A stretch of DNA of 64,000 bases from Henriciella aquimarina (GCF_002088975.1 NZ_NCST01000061.1:124001-188000); one strand, 5' to 3'; shown: positions 42,532 through 52,419, counted from the first letter of the stretch. The notes: generated by a model from the sequence alone, not told the origin. Made by a program: numbers and translations.

Positions 42532-43059
42532 CTAGCCCGCAGGCACGTAATCGCTGATCAGGCCGAGGGGCAGGGCCGTGGTGCGCTTGGCAACGTTGAT
42601 GACAATCCGCGACTGCACATCCGAAACCAGGCCGGACCCCAGGAGTTTCTCTCTGAGGAAGGAGTCATAAGCATGCATGTCGGTTGTCGTAATGCGGATC
42701 ACGTAATCGACTGCGCCGGTCACTGTCATGCATTCGAGGACTTCCGGCCATTTCCGGACAAGCTGTTCGAACTTGTTGAGGTTTTCCTTGCTCGGCAGGG
42801 CCAGTTTCACGCTGGCGACAACTTCGAAACCGAGCCCGAGCGTGTCACGGTCGAGCAGGGTGACGCGGCCCTCGATAATGCCGGCTTCTTCCATACGCTT
42901 GATGCGGCGCCAGCAAGGCGAAGAGGACAGACCGACCCGATCGGCGATTTCTGCGACCGAAAGGGCGGCGTCTTTCTGGATAAGATCGAGGATCTTTGCG
43001 TCGATGGCGTCCAGCGTCTGAGGCAATTTTTCGCTCCCCTTGGGGTTATTTTGAAACAC
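42532..43059 (-). CDS. Lrp/AsnC-family transcriptional regulator
   Basis: The 175-residue regulator has an N-terminal HTH (DAIDAKILDLIQKDAALSVAEIADRVGLSSSPCWRRIKRMEEAGIIEG) and an AsnC-type RAM domain (residues 85-165: EVLECMTVTGAVDYVIRITTTDMHAYDSFLREKLL). RAM binds amino acids and drives octamer assembly. The start is GTG at 43057-43059, with AAAGGG upstream. It is divergent from the indolepyruvate oxidoreductase gene across 96 bp, a known pairing in which the regulator controls that enzyme in response to aromatic or branched amino acids. Confidence 0.92.
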   Translation of the reverse strand: MFQNNPKGSEKLPQTLDAIDAKILDLIQKDAALSVAEIADRVGLSSSPCWRRIKRMEEAGIIEGRVTLLDRDTLGLGFEVVASVKLALPSKENLNKFEQLVRKWPEVLECMTVTGAVDYVIRITTTDMHAYDSFLREKLLGSGLVSDVQSRIVINVAKRTTALPLGLISDYVPAG

Positions 43060-43155
43060 TTTGCCCTTTCTTACGCTATTTGGCGCAAGATTGGCAAGTT
43101 ATTTCACGGAAAAATGCAAAAATTGTAGCTTAAAGACTTATAGGGAGTTTGTTCC

Positions 43156-46100
43156 TTGGAACACCGCGAAGTCACGCTGAACGATAAATACGATCTTGTC
43201 GAGGGGCATGCCTATATGACTGGCATCCAGGCGCTCGTGCGCCTGCCGCTTGACCAGAAGCGTCTCGATAGTGCTGCCGGATACAACACGGGCGGCTTTA
43301 TCTCGGGCTATCGGGGCTCGCCTCTGGGGGGGTACGATCAGCAACTGCGCGCTGCGCAGAAGTGGCTCGATACCCATGACATCGAGTTCTGGGAAGGCCT
43401 GAACGAAGATCTGGGCGCGACAGCGGTGTGGGGCTCCCAGCAGCTCGGTCTCTTTCCGGGCGCCAAGCGCGATGGTCTCTTTGGCATCTGGTACGGCAAG
43501 GCGCCGGGCGTCGACCGTTCAGGCGACGCGATCAAGCATGCCAATGCCGCCGGCTCGTCGCGTCTCGGGGGCGTGCTCGCGGTGTGCGGCGACGACCATA
43601 TGTGCAAATCGTCCACCCTGCCGTCGCAATCTGAATTCGCGATGCAGGACGCGGAAATTCCCGTCCTCAACCCGGCCTCTATCCAGGACATTCTCGATTA
43701 CGGCATTCATGGCTGGGCGATGAGCCGGTTTACCGGGGCATGGTCGGCGCTGATCGCGCTGGCCGATACGATGGATTCCGGCGCGGTTGTCGACGTGACG
43801 CTGGACCGGCTGAAGCTCATCAAGCCCGATTTCGATTTTCCGGAAGATGGCGTGCATATGCGCCGTGGTGACAATCCGCTCGAGAAGGAACGTCGGCTGC
43901 GCAATGTAAAGCTGCCGGCCGCCCAGGCCTGGGTAAAGGCGAATGGGCTCGACCACATTCTTGTCCCGGCGCCAAAGCCGCGCATCGGGATCATTACCAC
44001 CGGTCAGGCCGCGCGCGACATCTTCGAGGCGTTGGCAGCCATCGGCCTGACCCCGGAAGAGGCGGGCCGCCTCGGGATCAGCGTCTTCAAGGTCGCCATG
44101 CCGTGGCCGCTCGAACCGAGCGCAATCCGCGAGTTCTGCCGGGGCCTGGAAAGCGTCCTGGTGATCGAACACAAGCGCCCGCTTATCGAGGAACAGCTGC
44201 GCGCCGTGCTTTACAGCCTTCCGGACAATCAGCGCCCCTTCATTGAAGGCAAACTGGACAAGGACGGAAAGCCGCTGCTCAGCCAGGTCGGCTCCATTCC
44301 CGTGCCGGAAATGGCCGATGCGCTGATGCGCCGTGTGCCGGGCGACTGGGACACCTCCACGGCCGAGCAGTATTTCAAGCGTGTGGGAGCAGCTGGCGAA
44401 GCCGCGCTCTCGAATGCATCGCCCACCGTGCGCTCGCCGCACTATTGCTCGGGTTGCCCGCACAACACCTCCACCGTCGTGCCGGAAGGCTCGCGCGCCA
44501 TGGCGGGTATCGGTTGCCACTACATGGCGAACTTCATGCCGGACCGGCCGACCGACATGACCAGCCAGATGGGCGGCGAAGGCGTTGCCTGGCTCGGCCA
44601 GTATTTCGCCACGGAAGAAGACCATGTCTTCGTTAATCTCGGCGACGGCACCTATTCGCACTCCGGCTCTCTGGCCATTCGTGCCGCTGTTACCTCCGGC
44701 GCGAACATGACTTACAAGATCCTCTACAATGATGCGGTTGCCATGACTGGCGGCCAGCATGTCGAATCCAGCCAGACCCCGGTGAACATCGCCCAGCAGG
44801 TCGAGGCCGAGGGCGTAACCAAGATCGTCATCGTGACCGAGGACCCGACCCGCTATGCCGGCGTGAAGGGCCTGCCGCGCTCGGTGCGCATCTATGACCG
44901 CGAGGAGCTGGATGAGGTCCAGCACATGCTGCGCGAGACCAAGGGTGTGTCGGTCCTCATCTATGACCAGATCTGCGCGACAGAGAAACGCCGCCGCTCC
45001 AAGCGCGGCCTGCGCAAGCCGGACCGCGTGCGCGTCATGATCAACCAGGAGGTTTGCGAAGGCTGCGGGGATTGCTCGGTGAAGTCGAACTGTCTTTCGG
45101 TTGAGCCGGTCGAGACCGATCTCGGCCGCAAGCGCCGTATCAACCAGTCGACCTGCAACACCGACCTCTCCTGCTTGCGCGGCTTCTGTCCGAGTTTCGT
45201 GACCATCAAGGACGCGCACTTTGCCGCCGAGGACGAGCCGGGACTCGATGTGGATGCTTCAGGGCTTCCGCTGCCGGACCTGCCGCCGCTCGCCCAGCCG
45301 TGGAACGTGCTGTTCACTGGTGTTGGCGGGACAGGCGTGACGACCGTAGCCGCCGTGCTCGCCATGGCTGCGCACGTCGATGGCAACGCCTCTTCAAGTC
45401 TCGACATGACGGGGCTTGCCCAGAAGGGCGGGCCGGTGCTCTCGCACCTGCGGTTCGCCAAGGAGCCGGACATGATCTCGACGGGCCGCGTGCCGCCGGC
45501 CTCTGCGGATGCGATCATCGCCTGCGACCTGGTCGTGGCTGCCAGCGGGGCCGCGCTGGGTCTGATGGATGTCGGCCGCACGGCAGCCTCGGCCAATGCC
45601 GACGTGACCCCGACGAGCGAGTTTATCCGTGACCGGTCCAAGAAATTCGAGAGCCAGATGCTGTCTGCGCGCGTCAAGCGCCAGGCCCGCGATTTCGGGA
45701 CGCTGGATGCCGAAGCGCTGGCGCTGCTTTACATGAACGATGCGATCTACACGAACATGATCATGGTCGGTTATGCTTGGCAGAAAGGGCATGTGCCCGT
45801 ATCTCTCCGGGCCCTCTACCGCGCGATCAAGCTCAATGGCGTGAAGATCGAGGACAACATGAAGGCCTTCGATGTCGGCCGGCTTGCTGCGGCCGATCCG
45901 AAACGCCTTGAAAAGACCCATGACCCGCGCGGCGATGCCAAGCCGATGACGCTCGACGACATCATTGAGGATCGCGCCAGCCGTCTCGTGGCCTATCAGA
46001 ACGAGGCGTATGCGAAGCGCTATCGCGATCTCGTCGCCAAGGTTCGCGCCGATGAGGAAAAGGCCGGGCTGGGCGAAGGCTTCACCACCGCCGTGGCGAA

Positions 46101-46614
46101 GTACGCCTTCAAGGTCATGGCCTACAAGGACGAGTATGAAGTCGCCCGTCTCTTCACGGATGGCACCTTCGACAAGAAGCTGCGCGAGACCTTCCATGGC
46201 GGGAAGATCCAGTTCCACATGGCCCCGCCCGTCTTTGCCAAGAAGGATGCCGATGGCCATCTCAAGAAGAAGCCGTTCGGCCCCTGGATGAAGACGGCCT
46301 TCAGGCTCATGAAGCGCTTCAAGGGCCTGCGCGGCACCCGCTTCGACCCGTTCGGCTGGACGGCGGAGCGCAAGATGGAGCGTCAGCTGCGCGATGACTA
46401 TCTCGAAAACGTCGTGAAGCTCTCGGAGGGCCTGACGAAGAAGAATCACGAGCTTGCCATCGCGATTGCCTCCGTTCCCGACGAGATCCGTGGCTACGGC
46501 CACGTCAAGGATGCCTCTGTCGAGGCAGCCAAGAGCCATGAAGAAGAGCTCTGGCAGAACTGGCCGAAAGGCGGCCTGCCCGCAAAGAAGCAGACGCTGA
46601 TCGCGGCCGAGTAG
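43156..46614 (+). CDS. ior: Indolepyruvate:ferredoxin oxidoreductase, fused alpha-beta
   Basis: This 1152-residue enzyme oxidatively decarboxylates aryl pyruvates or branched 2-keto acids to acyl-CoA and reduced ferredoxin, in amino-acid breakdown. It fuses what archaea have as separate IorA and IorB. TPP-binding is in the GDGTYSHSG stretch near residue 496; a [4Fe-4S]-type CEGCGDCSVKSNC cluster lies at residue 634 on; the C-terminal gamma-like domain starts at PWNVLFTGVGGTGVTTVAAVLAMAAHVDGN. The start is TTG 43156 with AGGGAG eight bases upstream. It is divergent from an Lrp regulator and ends with a strong terminator. Confidence 0.95.
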   Translation: MEHREVTLNDKYDLVEGHAYMTGIQALVRLPLDQKRLDSAAGYNTGGFISGYRGSPLGGYDQQLRAAQKWLDTHDIEFWEGLNEDLGATAVWGSQQLGLFPGAKRDGLFGIWYGKAPGVDRSGDAIKHANAAGSSRLGGVLAVCGDDHMCKSSTLPSQSEFAMQDAEIPVLNPASIQDILDYGIHGWAMSRFTGAWSALIALADTMDSGAVVDVTLDRLKLIKPDFDFPEDGVHMRRGDNPLEKERRLRNVKLPAAQAWVKANGLDHILVPAPKPRIGIITTGQAARDIFEALAAIGLTPEEAGRLGISVFKVAMPWPLEPSAIREFCRGLESVLVIEHKRPLIEEQLRAVLYSLPDNQRPFIEGKLDKDGKPLLSQVGSIPVPEMADALMRRVPGDWDTSTAEQYFKRVGAAGEAALSNASPTVRSPHYCSGCPHNTSTVVPEGSRAMAGIGCHYMANFMPDRPTDMTSQMGGEGVAWLGQYFATEEDHVFVNLGDGTYSHSGSLAIRAAVTSGANMTYKILYNDAVAMTGGQHVESSQTPVNIAQQVEAEGVTKIVIVTEDPTRYAGVKGLPRSVRIYDREELDEVQHMLRETKGVSVLIYDQICATEKRRRSKRGLRKPDRVRVMINQEVCEGCGDCSVKSNCLSVEPVETDLGRKRRINQSTCNTDLSCLRGFCPSFVTIKDAHFAAEDEPGLDVDASGLPLPDLPPLAQPWNVLFTGVGGTGVTTVAAVLAMAAHVDGNASSSLDMTGLAQKGGPVLSHLRFAKEPDMISTGRVPPASADAIIACDLVVAASGAALGLMDVGRTAASANADVTPTSEFIRDRSKKFESQMLSARVKRQARDFGTLDAEALALLYMNDAIYTNMIMVGYAWQKGHVPVSLRALYRAIKLNGVKIEDNMKAFDVGRLAAADPKRLEKTHDPRGDAKPMTLDDIIEDRASRLVAYQNEAYAKRYRDLVAKVRADEEKAGLGEGFTTAVAKYAFKVMAYKDEYEVARLFTDGTFDKKLRETFHGGKIQFHMAPPVFAKKDADGHLKKKPFGPWMKTAFRLMKRFKGLRGTRFDPFGWTAERKMERQLRDDYLENVVKLSEGLTKKNHELAIAIASVPDEIRGYGHVKDASVEAAKSHEEELWQNWPKGGLPAKKQTLIAAE

Positions 46615-46639
46615 GCGAAACGCCTGCGTCAGACTTGAG

Positions 46640-46671
46640 AGCCCCTGCCGGATGCCGGCAGGGGCTTTTTT
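46640..46671 (+). terminator. Rho-independent terminator of the indolepyruvate oxidoreductase gene
   Basis: AGCCCCTGCCGG (46640-46651) and CCGGCAGGGGCT (46655-46666) form a perfect 12-bp stem with loop ATG, followed by six T residues (46666-46671). It lies about 25 bp past the stop codon. Confidence 0.93.
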
Positions 46672-46689
46672 ATTGTGCGGAGGGCCGCT

Positions 46690-48276
46690 TTATCGCGCCA
46701 GCGCGTTCTTGATCAGCCGTGCGGTCTCGTGGACGCCATAGAGTGCGGCAAAGCCGCCGAAGCGCGGCCCCTGGCTCTGGCCGAGCAGGACTTCGTAAAG
46801 CGCCTTGAACCAGTCCCGCAGGTTGTCGAAGGCGTGTTTCTTGCCGATTTCGAAGGTGAGCGTCTGCAGCTCTTCGGCCGTGGCATCGCCCTCGATCAGG
46901 CTGAGCCGCTCGGCAAGCTCCTCCATGGCCGCGCGCTCTTTCTCGTCGGGGGCCCGGTAAACCTTGGTCGGCTGGACGAAGTCCTCATAATAGCGGATCG
47001 CATAGCCGGCGAGCGTGTCGAGCAGCGGGTGGCTTTCCGGGCTCGCCTCGGGCGCATAGCGCGAGATGAAATCCCAGAGCTGTTCCTTCGTCTCGGTATT
47101 GGCGGCGCTGACCAGGTTCAGAAGCAGCGCAAACGAGACCGGTGTGTCGCCGGCTGGCGGGTTGCCGGAATGGATGTGCCAGACGGGATTCTCGATCTGG
47201 CGGGCCGGCTCCTCTTGCGGGTATTTCGACAGGAAGGTCAGATATTCGTCGACCGCTTTCGGGATGACGTCGAAATAGAGTTTCTTGGCTGCGCGCGGCT
47301 TCTGGAACTGGAACAGCGACAGGCTTTCCTGCGGCGCATAAGCCAGCCAGTCATCGACCGAGATGCCGTTGCCCTTGGTCTTGGAGATCTTCTCGCCCTT
47401 GTCGTCCAGGAAAAGCTCGTAGACATATTGCTGCGGCGGACGGCTCCCGAGGATCTGGCAGATCTTCGAATAGATCGGCGCATTGTCCTGGTGGTCCTTG
47501 CCGAACATTTCGAAGTCGACGCCGAGAGCGGCCCAGCGCATGCCGAAGTCGGGCTTCCATTGCAGCTTGGTGTTGCCGCCGGTGACGGGGATGGTGACGT
47601 CGGTGCCGTCCTCATCCTCGAAGGTGATGGTGCCATCTTGCGGGTTGGTCGCCTTCATCGGCACATAAAGCACACGCCCCGTGGTCGGGGAGATGGGCAG
47701 GAAGGGCGAATAGGTCGCCTGGCGCTCGGCTCCCAGCGTGGGCAGCATTACGCCCATGATCTCGTCGAACTTTTCCAGCGCGCGCAGCAGGGCCGCGTCA
47801 AAGGCGCCTGACTTGTAAAGCTCGGTGGCCGACTTGAACTCATAGTCGAAGCCGAAATTGTCGAGAAAGGCGCAGAGCCGCGATCCCATATGCGCGCCAT
47901 AGCTTTCATGCGTGCCGAACGGGTCCGGCACGGCGGTCAGCGGCATTTGCAGGTAGGGCTCAAGCTCTTTCGGGTTCGGCACCGTTGGCGGCACCTTGCG
48001 CATGCCGTCCATATCGTCGGAGACGCAGATGAGACGGGTTTCATACTTGCCATCCGTCAACGTCTCGAAGGCGTTTCGCACCATGGTCGTGCGCACGACT
48101 TCGCCGAAGGTGCCGATATGCGGCAGGCCGGACGGACCATAGCCGGTCTCGAACGTCACCGGACCTTCCTTCGGCGTGCCGGCGCGCTCCAGGTTCTCCA
48201 GCCGTTTGAGCAGGGCACGGGCCTGTTCGAAGGGCCATGCCTTTGCACTCTCGGCGAGGGTGGATAGCGCGCTCAT
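46690..48276 (-). CDS. lysS: Lysyl-tRNA synthetase, class I
   Basis: The 528-residue enzyme charges tRNA-Lys with lysine and ATP. It is of class I, the archaeal type, which many alphaproteobacteria use in place of the class II enzyme. The HIGH-type motif is [12 protein letters not shown] at about residue 50 and the KMSKS-type is KISKTKGNG; the latter has Thr in place of Ser. The C-terminal domain ([48 protein letters not shown]) binds the anticodon. I use ATG 48276 because the protein family starts near there; the frame runs 24 codons further upstream. Confidence 0.95.
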   Translation of the reverse strand: MSALSTLAESAKAWPFEQARALLKRLENLERAGTPKEGPVTFETGYGPSGLPHIGTFGEVVRTTMVRNAFETLTDGKYETRLICVSDDMDGMRKVPPTVPNPKELEPYLQMPLTAVPDPFGTHESYGAHMGSRLCAFLDNFGFDYEFKSATELYKSGAFDAALLRALEKFDEIMGVMLPTLGAERQATYSPFLPISPTTGRVLYVPMKATNPQDGTITFEDEDGTDVTIPVTGGNTKLQWKPDFGMRWAALGVDFEMFGKDHQDNAPIYSKICQILGSRPPQQYVYELFLDDKGEKISKTKGNGISVDDWLAYAPQESLSLFQFQKPRAAKKLYFDVIPKAVDEYLTFLSKYPQEEPARQIENPVWHIHSGNPPAGDTPVSFALLLNLVSAANTETKEQLWDFISRYAPEASPESHPLLDTLAGYAIRYYEDFVQPTKVYRAPDEKERAAMEELAERLSLIEGDATAEELQTLTFEIGKKHAFDNLRDWFKALYEVLLGQSQGPRFGGFAALYGVHETARLIKNALAR

Positions 48277-48362
48277 GATGTCTCCGTCGGTAAATGGGCC
48301 GTGCCGGAGGTAGAAGGGCAGGGGGACGCGGTCAAGCTGACGATGCAAGGGGGCCGGGCCGA

Positions 48363-49142
48363 TCAGGCCGCCGCATCGATGACAACCCGGTTTCGCCCGG
48401 CCTGTTTGGCGTCATACATCCGGTTGTCGGCCATGCGAAACAGTTCCGAGACCTTGTCGGAATAGGCGCCCTGGGCCACGCCGATGCTGGCCGTGATCCC
48501 GTAGCGGAGACCGGGCTCCGGTTTGAAATCGATCCGGGCGATCGCCAGGCGGATGCGTTCGGCCACAAGCCCGGCAAGTTCGGCTTTTTCTCCCGGCACG
48601 AAGACCCCGAATTCCTCACCGCCGATCCGCCCGACAATGTCCTGGTCGCGCATCGCCTGCTCGATCGCGTTGGCAACGAGCTGCAGGGCCTTGTCGCCGG
48701 CATGGTGGCCGTACGTGTCATTGATCTGTTTGAAGTGGTCGATATCGACCATGAGCATCGCGCCGGAGACCTCCTGTTCCTGGAAGCGTTTGATGCGGGT
48801 CAGGAAAGCCTCGCGGTTGAGGATGCCGGTCAGCGGATCCAGACGTGCGCGGCGGGCGAGTTCGGCGTGGACCTCTTCCAGCTGCTGCATGGCCCGGGCA
48901 AGTTTCAGGCGTTCACGCTGAAAGACCAGGGCCAGGGGAAAGGCGACGACCGTCGAACAGATGGCGGCGAGGGCAAACCAGATACCGACAATCTCACGAA
49001 GAATATCCTCAGGGATGTCGCAGACGAGAATGGCGATCGCCGTGATCAGCTGGCTCACGATGAGGGTGATCATCGTTATGATCAGCGCTCGCCGGTAGGA
49101 AACGCGCACAGGCGACTCGGTTATCAGCGGTCCGTTGTGCAT
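48363..49142 (-). CDS. Diguanylate cyclase (GGDEF), membrane-bound
   Basis: The 259-residue protein makes c-di-GMP. Two hydrophobic segments (about residues 20-45 and 55-78) are followed by a short linker helix and a GGDEF domain (from about residue 110: [16 protein letters not shown], ... [21 protein letters not shown], ... [16 protein letters not shown]). The active site is GGEEF, a working variant. No I-site RxxD is visible directly before the active site. The sensor part is too small for a known domain. ATG 49142 is used; a TTG at 49160 is an alternative. It lies behind lysS. Confidence 0.9.
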   Translation of the reverse strand: MHNGPLITESPVRVSYRRALIITMITLIVSQLITAIAILVCDIPEDILREIVGIWFALAAICSTVVAFPLALVFQRERLKLARAMQQLEEVHAELARRARLDPLTGILNREAFLTRIKRFQEQEVSGAMLMVDIDHFKQINDTYGHHAGDKALQLVANAIEQAMRDQDIVGRIGGEEFGVFVPGEKAELAGLVAERIRLAIARIDFKPEPGLRYGITASIGVAQGAYSDKVSELFRMADNRMYDAKQAGRNRVVIDAAA

Positions 49143-49246
49143 GGCCTGACGCTGCCACAAAAGTCTGAAGAAGCGTCATCGGCGGTCGTGAAAATTACTC
49201 GGAAATTGAAAACATTCTCACGGCAAAGAATCCTGAACAATGTTAT

Positions 49247-49261
49247 TGACAATCATTCGCA
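49247..49261 (+). promoter_or_regulatory. Fur-box-like site before bfd
   Basis: TGACAAT-C-ATTCGCA (49247-49261) matches the 7-1-7 Fur consensus TGATAAT-N-ATTATCA in five of seven bases on the left arm (TGACAAT differs at one, plus symmetrical pairing) and five of seven on the right. It lies 20 bp before the bfd ATG, so it would block the promoter when iron is plentiful. The match was made by eye. Confidence 0.45.
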
Positions 49262-49281
49262 TGTGGGGCTTATTGCGAACC

Positions 49282-49482
49282 ATGATCATTTGCATTTGCA
49301 GACGTATCAATGACAAGGGCGTGCAGGCCGCAATCGATGCAGGCGCTCGCAGCCCTGCGGCCGTTCAGGCCCATCATGGATGCCGGTTCAACTGCGGCAA
49401 GTGCATGCCGGTCATGGGCGAGATGATTTCCGACGCTGTCGACGCCATGCCGCCGGATCAGCCGATTGTAGCGGCTGAGTAG
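49282..49482 (+). CDS. bfd: Bacterioferritin-associated ferredoxin
   Basis: The 66-residue [2Fe-2S] ferredoxin Bfd donates electrons to bacterioferritin so stored iron can be released. Cys4 and Cys6 (MIICICRRINDKGVQAAI) and the C-terminal CRFNCGKC cluster give the C-x-C ... C-x2-C ligand set. The true start is ATG 49282, not an upstream ATG, because the family begins there. A Fur-box-like site lies upstream. It is followed by bfr at 49676. Confidence 0.93.
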   Translation: MIICICRRINDKGVQAAIDAGARSPAAVQAHHGCRFNCGKCMPVMGEMISDAVDAMPPDQPIVAAE

Positions 49483-49558
49483 GCGCTCTCTTTCTCCAGA
49501 CATCAAATTGCAATTGATTCAAAAGCTTGGCTTGAAAGCCGAGAACATTTTACTGCCT

Positions 49559-49577
49559 GCAATTGCTTCTCACTATC
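49559..49577 (+). promoter_or_regulatory. Fur-box-like site before bfr
   Basis: GCAATTGCTTCTCACTATC (49559-49577) agrees with the E. coli Fur consensus GATAATGATTCTCATTATC at 14 of 19 positions, counted by hand. It lies about 100 bp before the bfr ATG. Confidence 0.5.
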
Positions 49578-49675
49578 ATAAGCATCTGATTTTATTCGAT
49601 TTTTCTCCTTGAGAATCGGGTTCGTCGTGTTATCTCCACTGCAGCATTCCCGATTCCAGATTCAAGGAGGCCGCC

Positions 49676-50161
49676 ATGAAGGGCGATCCGAAAGTCATAG
49701 AATTTCTCAACGCGGCGCTGAAGAATGAGCTGACCGCGATCAACCAGTACTTCCTGCACAGCCGCATGCTGAATGACTGGGGCGTTAGCCGCCTCGGCCA
49801 TTTCGAGTACAAGGAATCTATCGAGGAGATGGAGCATGCCGACTGGCTGATCGAGCGCATCCTGTATCTTGAAGGCATGCCCAACCTGCAGGACCTCGGA
49901 AAGCTGATGATCGGTGAGTCGGTCGAGGAAATGCTGCAGTCCGACCTGAAAATGGAAATCGAGGCCGTCGCGCTCCTGCGCGATGGTATGGAGTATGCGG
50001 AATCGATCCGCGACTATGGCAGCCGCGACCTGCTCGGCAAGATCCTGCACAGCGAGGAAGAGCATATCGACTTCCTCGAAACCCAGTTCGACCTCATCGA
50101 GCGGGTCGGCATCCAGAACTATATCCAGCTTCAGTCGAAGCCCGTCGACGACGGCGAGTAG
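49676..50161 (+). CDS. bfr: Bacterioferritin
   Basis: This 161-residue iron-storage protein forms a 24-mer shell and binds heme between subunit pairs. Ferroxidase ligands are at the family numbers: E18, E51, H54, E94, E127 and H130; M52 is the heme ligand ([10 protein letters not shown]). It begins [39 protein letters not shown] lies just before ATG 49676. The gene stands downstream of bfd and has its own Fur-like site, so both may be iron-regulated, though bfr is often turned on by iron through indirect routes. Confidence 0.97.
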   Translation: MKGDPKVIEFLNAALKNELTAINQYFLHSRMLNDWGVSRLGHFEYKESIEEMEHADWLIERILYLEGMPNLQDLGKLMIGESVEEMLQSDLKMEIEAVALLRDGMEYAESIRDYGSRDLLGKILHSEEEHIDFLETQFDLIERVGIQNYIQLQSKPVDDGE

Positions 50162-50170
50162 GCTGCCGCC

Positions 50171-50833
50171 TCAGGCATAGGCGTAAGGCCCGCCCTTCTG
50201 CAGGGCGGCCTGATAGGCCGGGCGGGCATGAATGCGCTCCAGGAACGCCTTGACGTTCCTGTATGCGTCGGCCCCGGCGCGATCGGCGGCGGCTTCCAGC
50301 GGAAAGCTCATAATGATGTCGGCGGCGCTGAAGTCGCTGCCGGCAAACCAGCCCGTTTCGGCTAGGGACGTGTCCCAGAATTCGATATGCTGCTTCAGGC
50401 GCGGGTCGACGAAGGCGGCCTGCGCGCGTGAGGCAATGCCCTTGAACAATGGGCGCATCAGCGGATTGGCCCCTTGCGGCAGACGCTCGAAGACCAGTTT
50501 CATCAGAAGCGGCGGCATGGCCGAGCCTTCGGCATAATGCAGCCAATAGGTCCAGGCGCGCGCCTCGGGCGTGCCGGGCGGCGGTTTCAGGTGCCCGCCG
50601 CCATGTTGTTCGATGATGTACTCGATAATGGCGCCAGTCTCTGCGACGATTATCCCGTCCTCTTCGAGTACAGGTGACTTGCCGAGCGGGTGAACCTTCT
50701 GCAGCGCCTCCGGGGCCAGCATGGTGTCCGGATCACGCTTGTAGTGGACGATCTCGTAGGGCACCGAAAGTTCTTCCAGAAGCCAGAGAATACGCTGCGA
50801 ACGCGAATGTTCGAGGTGATGGATCCTGATCAT
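50171..50833 (-). CDS. gst: Glutathione S-transferase
   Basis: The 220-residue protein has a thioredoxin-like domain with IRIHHLEHSRSQRILWLLEELSVPYEIVHYKRD, typical of beta- or theta-like bacterial GSTs with an active Ser (Ser10-Arg) near the start, then GKSPVLEEDGIIVAETGAIIEYI, which is the GSH-gamma-glutamyl-binding loop with the ES/ET motif, and an all-helical C-terminal domain (GWFAGSDFSAADIIMSFPLEA). I choose ATG 50833 since the family begins with MIRIHHLEHS; the frame is open 26 codons further upstream. Its neighbours suggest no specific pathway. Confidence 0.92.
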   Translation of the reverse strand: MIRIHHLEHSRSQRILWLLEELSVPYEIVHYKRDPDTMLAPEALQKVHPLGKSPVLEEDGIIVAETGAIIEYIIEQHGGGHLKPPPGTPEARAWTYWLHYAEGSAMPPLLMKLVFERLPQGANPLMRPLFKGIASRAQAAFVDPRLKQHIEFWDTSLAETGWFAGSDFSAADIIMSFPLEAAADRAGADAYRNVKAFLERIHARPAYQAALQKGGPYAYA

Positions 50834-50929
50834 GCCGGGGGCTCCTTGGCGTTTGCGGTGAGCTGGACATAGACCGACGCGCATCGCCGGAAAGCGCTGA
50901 CCTTGCGTCACTGACCTGGCTGCCGAATG

Positions 50930-51877
50930 TCAGATGCCGGCGCCCTCGATCAGGGCGTCAAATCCGGTCCAGAATTCGGCGCGCTTGTCGTCGGTTTCCA
51001 TCAAGATTTCGTGGCGGGCGCCCTCGACCGTCACATGCCGACAATGCGGCAGGTGCCTGGCCACGCGGGTATGCGCCTTGTTGTCGACCAGCTGCTCCTC
51101 TTCGGCGCTGGCCACAAAGACGGGAATGTCGACACCGCGCAGCAGGGCGGGCTTGGTGGTCTGATTGAGAATATCGAGCGACGCGCCGAGCCAGCCCCAG
51201 GTAAACGGCCCAAGCTCCAGCTCCGGTGCGGCATCGATCAGGTCGCGCTGCAGCTGCCAGCGTTTGCGGTCATGGGTGACGATATTGTCCTCGAACTTTT
51301 CCGGCGGCCCCGGCTGGCGGACATAATCGTTCGAGCGGCCCATGGCACGCATGGCCCAGATCAGGTAACGCGCGGCAAGATTAACCGGCAGGCCCCACAT
51401 CGGCGACGAGAAGGCCGCCGCTTCGACCTTGACCAGTTTTTGAGTCAAAGCCGCCAGCGCAATCGCACCACCCATCGAATGGGCGAGGCAGACATAGGGC
51501 CGGGGCAGGCGGTCATCAAAGGCGTCCAGACCGTTCCTGAGCGCGCCCATGAAAGTCTCGAACCGGTCGATATGGCCTTTCGCCCGGTCTTCCAGCAGCC
51601 GCTCCGAAAGGCCCTGCCCGGGCCAGTCCAGGATCACGACGGCGAAGCCGCGGTCCTGAAGCTCGCGGGCGACTTCGAAATACTTCTCGATAAACTCGGT
51701 GCGCCCGGGGCAGACAATGACCGTGCCGCGGGGCGTCTCGCGCGGCGAGGGGGCCATGCAGGCGCGCAAGCGCCGCCCGGCAATGCCTTCGAACCAGATG
51801 ATCCTCGCGCCGTCGGGGGGCGGGTTGCCCGGCACCTGGACGAACTGCCCGAGATCGCTGGTGTCATTTGCCGTCAT
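50930..51877 (-). CDS. Alpha/beta hydrolase, lysophospholipase-like
   Basis: The 315-residue protein is an alpha/beta hydrolase. The oxyanion side shows TVIVCPGRTEFIEKYFEVARELQDRGFAVVILDWPGQGLSER, and the nucleophile elbow is AHSMGGAIA with S134. Its cap region is helical (AARYLIWAMRAMGRSNDYVR). The catalytic His is likely near GARHEILME at the C-terminus. Similar to monoacylglycerol lipase / lysophospholipase PldB. No signal peptide, so cytoplasmic or peripheral to the membrane. Real substrate unknown. Confidence 0.9.
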   Translation of the reverse strand: MTANDTSDLGQFVQVPGNPPPDGARIIWFEGIAGRRLRACMAPSPRETPRGTVIVCPGRTEFIEKYFEVARELQDRGFAVVILDWPGQGLSERLLEDRAKGHIDRFETFMGALRNGLDAFDDRLPRPYVCLAHSMGGAIALAALTQKLVKVEAAAFSSPMWGLPVNLAARYLIWAMRAMGRSNDYVRQPGPPEKFEDNIVTHDRKRWQLQRDLIDAAPELELGPFTWGWLGASLDILNQTTKPALLRGVDIPVFVASAEEEQLVDNKAHTRVARHLPHCRHVTVEGARHEILMETDDKRAEFWTGFDALIEGAGI

Positions 51878-51893
51878 ACCGGGTCCTTCAAAT

Positions 51894-51929
51894 CAAAAAG
51901 GGCGCTGTGAGCCATCGCTCCAGCGCCCT
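51894..51929 (-). terminator. Rho-independent terminator of the SCP2 gene
   Basis: AGGGCGCTG (51899-51907) and CAGCGCCCT (51921-51929) form a 9-bp stem with a 13-base loop. On the minus strand it is followed by TTTTT (51898-51894). It lies between the SCP2 gene and the alpha/beta hydrolase gene. Confidence 0.85.
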
Positions 51930-51971
51930 CCTGGTCAGATGAGTGTCCGCGCCGGGCGGACAAGGGCTGCC

Positions 51972-52274
51972 TCAGGCGAGCTTCTTCATCAGGCTCTGGA
52001 GCTGCATGGCGACCGACATGTCGCCCAGCACCTTCAGCTTGCCTTGCATGAAGGCCATGGTCGGGTCCATGTCGCCGGAGGCCAGCTTCTTGAAGTCCTC
52101 CCAGTCGACCTTGACCGTTGCATCGGCATCGCCGTCGGAATTGTCTGCCGTGCCATTGGCACCGTCGATGAAAAGCTTGCCGACATCGCCGAAGTCGAAC
52201 TTCACCTTCTTGTTGAAGTCGCTGCCGGCTGTGACGGCTTCGTTGGCTTTCTGGGTTAGGGTTGCGAGATCCAT
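51972..52274 (-). CDS. SCP2 sterol-binding domain protein
   Basis: The 100-residue protein is one SCP2 domain: VKFDFGDVGKLFIDGANGTADNSDGDADATVKVDWEDFKKLASGDMDPTMAFMQGKLKVLGDMSVAMQLQSLM. SCP2 folds bind lipids or acyl-CoA in a hydrophobic tunnel. Cytoplasmic in bacteria; exact ligand unknown. I use ATG 52274 because the family N-terminus starts there; the frame is open 22 codons further upstream. It is followed by its own terminator. Confidence 0.92.
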   Translation of the reverse strand: MDLATLTQKANEAVTAGSDFNKKVKFDFGDVGKLFIDGANGTADNSDGDADATVKVDWEDFKKLASGDMDPTMAFMQGKLKVLGDMSVAMQLQSLMKKLA

Positions 52275-52419
52275 GGACGCCTCCTCGAGTGGAACCTTCA
52301 GGGGATAAAGCAGGCCGACACTAGGGAAAGCAAGAGGCAATCACTCTGCTTTCCTGCGCATGTCACTGAAAGGACACGAAGAGTTCGCTCATGGGCGCCG
52401 ACAAGTTGCCCCTCTCATG

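Noticed and set aside
43519-45219. Open frame on the minus strand inside the indolepyruvate oxidoreductase gene
   Set aside because: Antisense of a well-identified gene.
50094-50546. Open frame on the minus strand antisense to the bfr end
   Set aside because: Shadow over bfr and gst; no family.
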